Shown here one piece after another: positions 50,155-57,858 of a DNA stretch of 64,000 nt; positions within the stretch are counted from its first letter, which is position 1, and each line of letters starts with the position of its first letter. The translations under genes and the position numbers were made by a program. The DNA is from Voacanga thouarsii. Taxonomy: Eukaryota; Streptophyta; Magnoliopsida; Gentianales; Apocynaceae. The stretch spans positions 3,441,001 through 3,505,000 of the forward strand of contig JANUWF010001783.1 in the NCBI GenBank assembly GCA_026120185.1, given 5' to 3'. The notes below the pieces were generated by a model. That model saw only the letters and a program-made list of their open reading frames with translations. It was not told the origin of the DNA and made no database searches.

Positions 50155-50203
<49 letters not shown>
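50155..50203. repeat. (TA)n microsatellite in the RKD upstream region
   Basis: About 24 TA units follow a TGTGTG run, 64 bp upstream of the RKD start codon. Pyrimidine-rich sequence (TCCTTCCTCC) precedes it. Confidence 0.9.
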
Positions 50204-50207
<4 letters not shown>

Positions 50208-50266
50208 ATATATCTTATTCATCAATCATTAGTAAACATAAAAAAAATAAAAATCACAAAGCAGAT

Positions 50267-51621
50267 ATGGAGACTCGTAATTCATTTGAGACATGGTCAA
50301 ATTTTGACTTGGTTTCTAACGCAGAAGATTTTGATATATTTTCCTTTCCAAGCCAACCGCTTCCGCCTAATTTCAGGTCTAACGCAGAAGATTTTGATGT
50401 ATTTTCCTTTCCAACCCAACTGCTTCCGCCTAATTTTAGGTAAGATACCTTTGAGGGCTTTTTTTTTTTTTAGTGTGTTTAATAATGAAATAATGAAATT
50501 TAACTCTCTTTTGGTTTGTTGTGATGTAAATCAGTGGTAGTTCTGAACATACTGTTTTGAATTTTCAATTTGATCTACCCATTTAAGAGACTGCTTTTAA
50601 TGCTATTCCTCTGAATGAGGATATACTTGTGCATGATCCTTTCTACTTCCTAATGGATTTTGAACAAAGCCAGAATATGATTCCGGGTTATCATATATTT
50701 AAATATGGATTTTGCATGGTATTGCCTTTACTGATATTGTTTTTCATTTTTTAGGAGAAATAATGAGTGGTCTTAACAACGAATTCGGAGTGAGGACCCA
50801 TGAAATGCATAATATCGAAGTTCAAGATATTATTGCAGACGAAATTCCTATAGAGAAGAAGAAGATTAGGAGGCAGAGAGAGGAGAAGGGCAATAGTTCC
50901 AAGACACTATCAAAAGAAATCATTTCGCAATACTTTTACCTGCCAATCAAGAACGCGGCCAAAGAACTGAATATTGGCTTAACCCCTCTCAAGAATAGAT
51001 GTAGGGAGTTGGGAATTCGTCGATGGCCTCACAGGAAGTTGATGAGCTTGTAGACCCTAATCAAGAATGTTTAGGTTCTCTCTCACACACACTTGTAATT
51101 TGCAAGTATGAAACTATGAAAAATTTATAAGTAAATAATGACTGGAATGAATGTATCTCCACCGATGATATCACTTCGATTTACAGAAGCGAGATAAAGA
51201 CGAAGGAGGATATATGGCTGAGAAATAGTTAAAAGAAGCCATTCAGATACTGGAACGTGAGAATAAGTTGGTGGAAGAAAGTCTTGATACGCGGTTGAAG
51301 GATCAGATACAGAAATTGAGACAAGTAAAATTCAAGGCCAAATATAATAAGAAACTTAAGGGGATAGGAAAATCCCAAGACTCATTGCGTAATAACTTCA
51401 TGGCTAATTCTGTTGCTAGTCTAGATGCTGGCCTAAGAGAGAAGGAAGAGGAGGAGGATGCCGAAGAAGAGGAATTGAAGTCCATAATTGCTACCTGTTT
51501 GTCTTCCTCTAATGCAAATATGGAAAAAGAACAACTACAAACATTCATCCTAAATTTGTCAGCTCTATTGAAAAAGAGTAATTACAAGCATGCATTCTCA
51601 AGTTCATGTGAACACCAGTGA
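50267..51621 (+). pseudogene. RKD-type RWP-RK transcription factor, four exons, four in-frame stops
   Basis: The exons are 50267-50439, 50535-50686, 50755-51074 and 51187-51621; all introns are GT-AG. Lengths add to 1080, an exact multiple of three, and the phases match. Exon 3 has the RWP-RK domain: SKEIISQYFYLPIKNAAKEL, NIGLTPLKNRCRELGI, RRWPHRKLMSL-stop-TLIKNV-stop. Exon 4 has the leucine-zipper-like, charged tail (AIQILERENKLVEESLDTRL, then LRQVKFKAKYNKKLK) and an acidic stretch. This architecture, without the NLP GAF or PB1 domains, is that of the RKD subfamily. RKD genes act in egg-cell identity, early embryogenesis and, in citrus, nucellar embryony (family knowledge). Stops lie at 50584, 51051, 51072 and 51226, each one C-to-T change from CAA or CAG. 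Exon 1 contains a 63-bp tandem duplication (50315-50377, 50378-50440). It lies antisense inside a copia element. Confidence 0.85.
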
Positions 51622-51764
51622 GATGAATGAAGAAAATGCAAATGAACACCAGACTTATGATCAAGACGAGATAAATTTTTTTTTCTGAACTGTTAGCAAG
51701 AATATATATTGACATTCGAACGTAACATCTCAAAGATGTGATGCTTATTATTAATGGAAATATC

Positions 51765-52338
51765 ATTTTCTCTTATTATCTTTTCTATTCCACTTCAGGT
51801 GGCCAGTATTTCTTTGTGCTAAGGAAAATATCGAGTGTGTCTATGACCATAACCACGGCCACTGCCACAACTACGACTAAAATGATGGCTTCTGCTGGAG
51901 CCAACAGTATTACTTCTGGGAGTGCTGTTGAGCCAGTTGGTCTGACTTCATGATGTCTCAATCATAACTCATTATTTTTCTTTGCAATGAGGAGGGCAAT
52001 AAGTAAATTTGTATATACCATTTTTCTCGATATTATTATTACAGGACAATATTCGAGGTATGAAAGGTGAAGAATGTCTTCTCCAATATATTTTTTTTGG
52101 CATAATTTTAACTGAGATGTAATTTTATACATCGCGGAGCTATATTCATTCACAGTTTTAAAATCTTGCAACTTTAGGTGCAATCATTTATACCGTGCAC
52201 TTGGTAGTACGACCATCTTCAGGTGGTCAAATTCTTTTTTTTAGTATTTAGATGTATTTCTGTATCGAGAACCCATGACATATAATTTTTTCCAGAAATA
52301 TCAAGAGCTACAAATTCGAGTTTAGTAAGGTTAGCCAT
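51765..52338 (-). pseudogene. Copia A copy 2: gag remnant
   Basis: The minus-strand frame starts at ATG 52338, with the same opening MANL.KLEF as copy 1. A deletion follows after about 40 codons, relative to copy 1. It continues MHLKLQDFKTVNEYSSAMYK and ends in the Gly/Arg-rich region before the zinc knuckle, where the foreign segment begins. Confidence 0.75.
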
Positions 52339-52402
52339 AGGGATCAATAATTACGTACCTATCTTTTAACTTTGATAACGGCAGATACTCGTATTGATAA
52401 CA

Positions 52403-52709
52403 TGTTATAAAATTTGAGTAGTGTTAGAATAAAATTTACATACTACAAACTAAGAAAACTCTAACTATTTTTTGCACAAGAATTTCTTCAAACTTCTCTC
52501 TTTCTTTTTTCACAATTCTTTTACAAAAATGATGGTATATTTCAAGCTTAGAGAATAGTTCTATTTATAGAGCTCTTAATTAGTGGAATACATAATCTTC
52601 CACTAATCTTAATTAGTGGTGTCTCCACTAAATGGTGTACATTCATAAAAATTCATAATTAATAAAACTTCCACTAATTAATAGAACTTCCACTAATATA
52701 TTCATAACA
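52403..52709 (-). repeat. 5' LTR of copia A copy 2
   Basis: This 307-bp LTR carries a local duplication near its right end (ACTTCCACTAATTAATAGA repeated) absent from the other LTR. TATTGATAACA beside it (52392-52402) is the primer-binding-type sequence read on plus. Confidence 0.85.
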
Positions 52710-52714
52710 AATAG

Positions 52715-53339
52715 CTATTAGATAGATTTAGTCTTTATAATAAATCATTGCATTAAAAACTTGTATTATATGCATTACATGTTATATCTTTTAAAAAAAT
52801 ATAAATCTTTTTTGGAAGGTTGATGAAGAACGATTTTATAAGTATTTCTCTTAAGTATAATGTAATTTTATTGGCTGCGTAGCATATGAAACAACTAATA
52901 CATGAGAAATTGAATAAAAAGAAGAATTGGTAGAGTAGCAAAGCAATACCTGTTTCTCATTCATGAATTTCGTTCTCATTAAGTCTGCCTTTAACATAAA
53001 AATAAATGAATTTCCTTGAGAGCAGGCACAAGTAGCCGTGTGTGATAAATTAACGTGTATGATAAATTAACATGCTCCACTTATTATCTTTAAAAGTATA
53101 TTATAAGTGGCCAACTCAGGGTCCACAATCTGTGTGCGAGAAAAATGATTACAGCAAAAAACGGAACAATCAATAAGCACATCCAAGAACAAATTAAAAC
53201 ATTCGGTTGGGAGCAGGAAAGCTATTTCCTCTTCTCTAGAATTTTTAGAGGTTCACGAAGTTCCACAACTCTCACCAGCTTTATTGCCTATCTGTCTATT
53301 TGAATGTTAATTTAAGTCACCACATGCAAAGCTTTTGTA
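52715..53339. other. Downstream flank and 3' UTR of the PRUNE-like gene
   Basis: This stretch between copia copy 2 and the stop codon at 53340-53342 holds no other gene. It is AT-rich, with possible polyadenylation signals on the minus strand. Confidence 0.4.
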
Positions 53340-56300
53340 TCATTTGGAACCAAAACCGAACCATTTTGCTAGGAAGAAACCATTCTTTCCACGAGAAGGA
53401 TCGGCTCCTTTTGGTGCTGCTGCAGGAGCCTTTGGTGGTGTCTTTTTAGGTTTACCTGCTTCGAGGGAAGGGTGGTAGAACAGAGAACTCATTAGGATTC
53501 AAATGAATGATAAGAGACCTTGTACTTATGGATACCAAAGAAGGGAATATCTTAAATTTGGGAACAAAATGGGGAAGACTGTCCCCAACGAACTTTTTCT
53601 GAGTGAAAAGAGTAAATTCATTATGAATCTTTATTAGTTCCTAGGTTAAGCTGCAAAATTTTGAAACCAATATCGGAGGTTGATTAAACGTTTATAGAGT
53701 TATACTTCTTCTTATTTGGCTCTTTTGGAGGAACCTTTTACCTATTTAATTATTGAAACCCGAAATAGTTGCTATCAAGAGGCAAAACTTTATAGCCTAT
53801 TTTCTTACACTGAATTCAGATGCCTCTGAAAATCACAGTTTAAGCTAACCACAAGTATACATCATATTTAAGACAATTTAGTATCCTAATATCATTTGTC
53901 TCATCAGATCTTGATAACAGGACTTCAGGTATAAATAAAGGAACCAAATTTAGCCAATTGGATCTTGGAACCTTTAAATTAATTCGAGTGAGGTGAAAGA
54001 ATAAGTGAAAGAAGAAATGTGAAAATTTCCCTGACTGCCATAGTTATCTTGAGAAGGAAATACCAAGAATGGCTAAAAATTGAATAATACCTGACTTTGG
54101 TGAGATGGTGTCTGCTCTACTATTTTTGTAGTCATTAGAACTTTTATCTACATATGGTGCCTTCACTTCTGGAGTAGAGTCCTCCGCAGGTGATCTTTTG
54201 TTTTGATTACCTGTATTCATAACAAGTTAAAAGTTAAAAATGAAAAAAATTTCAGCCATGACCAGTCACCAGTGCATGTCTACATTAACATTATCATACA
54301 AATGAAAAGGAAAAAGCATGTGCAAGCATAAGTTCTAATGTCCATTTCATTGGAAGGACTAAACTGCAGAAATATTCGGATAATATCAGTAATAAATTTA
54401 CATCTTGCTTATACTTGCTATCACTAGATACTAAACTATGCTTTAGCATTTCACCAATGCTAAAGAAATTATTCCCCCAATTGCCTTAACTGATCAGAAT
54501 ATCACAGTAACGGTGGCTTAATCACTATGAATAATGCTACATCCTGGATATTTAGGGATTAACTAAAGCTTGCTAAATGCAGGGACAATGACAGAGCATT
54601 CTGAGGTAAGCCAGGAACAATTGGCAAGAAGAGAAAACAACTGGCAATGAATTTTGCAGTAGTTAATACCAGTAAAAGAACAACTCATTAACTTACTTTC
54701 AATAGGAGGCTTGCCATAATTTTGCGGTAAAACTTTTGTGAGACTATCATCATTTTGATCTTGCATCACTGGAAGAAAAACAAAGAAGGTTTATGCTTCT
54801 ATATCTGTGACACTGTGAACATTTGTCATAGTTATCAAGAGAAGAAAAACATACATTCATCAAAAAATGCATTTCTGTAATTCGGGGAAGATCCAACCAA
54901 AAGCAGTTGAATTGCTTCTGCATCTCGAGTCATAGATGACTTAGTATACATGTTCAAGTTCTGTGTATCTAATAGAATACCTGCAAGCTGCAAAGCAGAT
55001 ATTAATGAATTTTCTGAGTCAAAAAATTAGTCATAGAAATGTGACATAATCATACTGTGCAGATAGATATCCTCTAAAGACAAGGAGAGGAAAGGGGGGG
55101 GGGTTGGAAATTAGTTCTTCATCTACCAGAAGTTTTTTTAGCATAGGTGTTTGAAGCAGGTCATATGCATCCTCACAATAGTTGTCTGTAAGAACAGTAC
55201 ACCCAGATCCAACCTAGGGAAATTAAAAAAAAAAAAAAAATCCATAAGGTGGATAAAAAGTAAACTTACTTATTAGTTTACAACTATATAATTCCTAACA
55301 TGCTAGTATTAAGATTAAATTTCATAAATATTTAACCTTGCCATTGGTTTTGAGGATATCTTGGCCCACCACAAGCATGCTCAACCTCTTCATCATCATC
55401 ATTGCTTCCAAGTCAACCTGGCATGAATTGCATTAATATAACAGTTATATAATATTATTTATTTTTCTAAGGATAAGCACATCAGAGTGGTGTTGGTGTA
55501 TTTGGTGTAAAATCTTTGGATTAACCTTTTAAAGTAGAAGTTGAGCAGTATGTAGCGGTTAATTATGTTACCATAAAAGTCATATTTAGATGTATTCCTG
55601 ATTTAATATACTGCTATATCACATATTTGAAAACATGGAAGGTAAAATCATATATCACATAGCAAGGGGAGTCCTGAGATTTTGCTACTCTGGCAGCAAG
55701 AAAATCCCTTGAGCAATTAACGAATAGGAACAGTAGGGTGAGGGTAAATTCAATAATGGTGTAAGATTTCGTCCTTATGTTTACCAGCATATTATGATGT
55801 TGATTAGAAGTTCTTCTCTCTGAACAGAAGTTTCTAATTCTTTCTGCCAAACTTATTTTGTACACAACTTCCATAGATTGATGGATTAGATCAACTCATT
55901 TTTAGGAGTTATATTATTAAAATTCAGTTGTTCTTTTTTTTTTTTTTTTTGGTTTAGGGGTTTTGCCTTGCACTGTATGCATTGCACTTCAAGTTAAAAG
56001 CATTATAATTACACAAAGAAAAATTTGCACTGATCATTTATTAGATGCTGATCATATTTGTGCAGAAGAAAAGCTAACCGCATTGATCACCAGTTAGCTC
56101 TTCATACTGAGTCTAATGCAAGACTGTCACAAAAAGCTTGACGGCCTTGTCTTATCAATAATGACCCCATAAATTATCTATTGCTAGAAATGTGCACTAG
56201 AATGGACATTTCTTTGACCATTTTACATAACACTGAAATGCAACAATGCTAAAAACATGACATGTCTCTACCCTCAAAGGTCTAGCCAGTTGAGTGTGTT

Positions 56301-57777
56301 CATCTTCATGTCTAGTTGGTTTTTTCATATCCATCTCCTGAGGATATCTATCCACTCTCGGGAAAAAAAAATCGATATTAAAGGGTTCTAAGTTAATTTT
56401 CTGATGCCTAACAGGAATGACAAATCGAAAGATGCAATCGGCTTTTTGAGGGTTTTCTAAAAAAATTTTTGGTTGGAAACAAGGGAGTTCATACTTTCAT
56501 GTTTCTGATTGAAACTTTTTACAGAATTGCCATAGTAAATTTAAAGTATGTAGTTAAACCTTGAGAAGTATCTAGAGGAAAAATTCAATGTTACCTCATC
56601 AGAAAAGAGCAAAGCGTTAGTATCAAGACCAACATGGTGGAAAAGCCAAGCAGCCTGCCTTTGCTTCCGCATTTCCCCTCTTCTCAAGTTCATAACAGGT
56701 ACCACCACCTCCGCATTCCTATCTTCATAGGCTTCGTTCTTATCAGTCCTCATCCTATTCTCCAGCAACCACGCATAGCTTATTGCTGCCACCATTGAAC
56801 TTGTACCTACATCACAAAATATTAAACCCAATCAACAAATAAGATAAAATTTCCATCTTTAATTTCTCTTGCATCTATTAGACCAGAAAGTGCAAATATG
56901 GCTAATTGGTCACCGCACTACAACTTGGGATCTCTATTGCATTGTTTTGTGAGATGAGGATTTGAACGTCAAAACGTCAAACACTTAAAGTACATCTTGT
57001 AAAATTTCAAAATAGCAACAAAACTCAACTGTTTGAAGGTTCGGAGAGCACAATCTTGGCCTTTGCATTGATCTCTCCACTCATGATTTTCAAAATATTA
57101 GTCCTCTGCTCTTTCAAATACCCATTCAGGTCAAGATTTGTTTTATCTTCCTCTTGGAGCTGCCCCTCCACACTACTCGTAGGCAAAATCCTTTCATTGC
57201 TGCATGTAGATGCTGATATTGATCTCCTGTGTGCAGACTCCACCAAGTTCCTGGGAGGCGATAGGAGTTGGGACTCGGGCACCAAGCACGTAGACGATGA
57301 GATCGACCTCCGATGAGAGGACTCAACAATGTGTCTTGGCGGGGAAAGCAATTGAGTCGCAGAAAGTGTTGGTGAGTTGGTAGCCGAAGTGGTGAGATTG
57401 GCGGCATTTTTAGAAGTTCGTTTGGGATGCGGCTGGGTGGTCTGAGCAGGAATTGGCTGTGTCTGGGTTGCAAAAAGACTGCTCTGAAACCGAGATTTCC
57501 TAGGCGTTAACAGCCTGGGTGGAAGAGGATGAGCCGGGGGATTGCTGATCGATTTTGGTGATGTGGGGTCAGATGGGATGCTGGGGTGATTAGCATTTGG
57601 GATAGGGGTATTTTGGGGTTTGAGGATGTTGGAGAACCACTTTTGCACCGCTGATGGGGCCGTCACATCGACTGATGGAGGGTCTTGGTTGATTTCAGAA
57701 TTGTTGCGAGTGTGTTTGGCTGTTTTTGATAGAATTTCTCCACTCAAGCCATCCACCGGTCTATTTCTGTATACCAA
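53340..57777 (-). CDS. PRUNE/DHH phosphoesterase-like protein, eight exons, start uncertain
   Basis: The exons (minus strand) are 57777-57030, 56806-56595, 55417-55337, 55213-55127, 54987-54855, 54768-54697, 54210-54091 and 53455-53340. All introns are GT-AG and the joined frame gives 522 codons. The N-terminal 230 residues are Ser/Pro-rich with two copies of LLSPPRxxVESxHRRSIS. The core matches the PRUNE/exopolyphosphatase side of the DHH family: KIVLSEPSNSTSSMVAAISY, VPVMNLRRGE, LLFSDEVDLEAMMMMKRL, SMLVVGQDIL, VGSGCTVLTDNYCEDAYDLL, LAGILLDTQNLNMYTKSSMT and RDAEAIQLLLVGSSPNYRNA. The DHH triad (here VGQD) and the first Asp motif are degenerate, while SDEVD and LLDT are kept, so a non-catalytic role is likely. 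The C-terminus is a charged tail ending WFGFGSK. No in-frame ATG exists; an out-of-frame ATG lies at 57796, and an acceptor-like site precedes 57766. Confidence 0.8.
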
Positions 57778-57793
57778 AAGTTGGAAGATAAAT

Positions 57794-57857
57794 CATTAGA
57801 GAATTGTTGCGAGTGTGTTTGGCGATTGCGAGTGGGGGTTTTTTTTTTTAAATATAA
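57794..57857 (-). promoter_or_regulatory. Candidate TATA box and start region of the PRUNE-like gene
   Basis: On the minus strand TTATATTTAAA (57848-57858) lies about 55 bp upstream of an ATG at 57796-57794, a normal plant TATA-to-ATG layout. That ATG is one base out of frame with the large first exon: a run of four T (three would fit) separates them. Either the true first exon lies further right or the start is frameshifted in this copy. Confidence 0.35.
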
Positions 57858-57858
57858 G

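Larger units (their letters stand above)
49944..51764 (+). other. Foreign segment inside copia A copy 2, with RKD gene and flanks
   Basis: Comparison with copy 1 shows that copia homology stops at about 49943 (GAATAATGATT) and restarts at about 51765 (TTTTCTCTTATTATC). The DNA between has no copia similarity. It contains about 320 bp upstream of the RKD start codon, the four-exon gene, and about 140 bp downstream. A 10-bp direct repeat TAATGGAAAT lies at each margin (49953-49962 and 51752-51761). It could be a target duplication of a second insertion, or microhomology left by template switching or end joining. No terminal inverted repeats are obvious. Confidence 0.8.
47543..52709 (-). mobile_element. 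Ty1/copia element, family A, copy 2, carrying an RKD gene
   Basis: This element is of the same family as 41926-47265 but in opposite orientation. LTRs lie at 47543-47842 (3') and 52403-52709 (5'), and the perfect duplication AATAG lies outside both (47538-47542, 52710-52714). On the minus strand, gag (52338 to about 51765) is followed not by protease and integrase but by about 1.8 kb of unrelated DNA. The element then resumes inside the integrase-RT linker at about 49943 and runs on through RT and RNase H to the polypurine tract at 47843-47852. The missing part corresponds to about 43150-44845 of copy 1. The foreign block holds an RKD gene on the plus strand. Confidence 0.9.

Noticed and set aside
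49974..50443. Frames encoding alternating Tyr-Ile stretches upstream of RKD
   Set aside because: These are readings of the (TA)n microsatellite and the pyrimidine-rich leader. The RKD start at 50267 is the first ATG that leads into the conserved exon chain.
50687..50754. Alternative 36-bp intron (donor at 50719) between RKD exons 2 and 3
   Set aside because: Too short for a plant intron and it breaks the phase. The donor at 50687 gives a 68-bp intron that keeps the frame.
57056..57316. Plus-strand frames opposite exon 1 of the PRUNE-like gene
   Set aside because: Shadows of the minus-strand exon, whose splice sites and conserved core are convincing.
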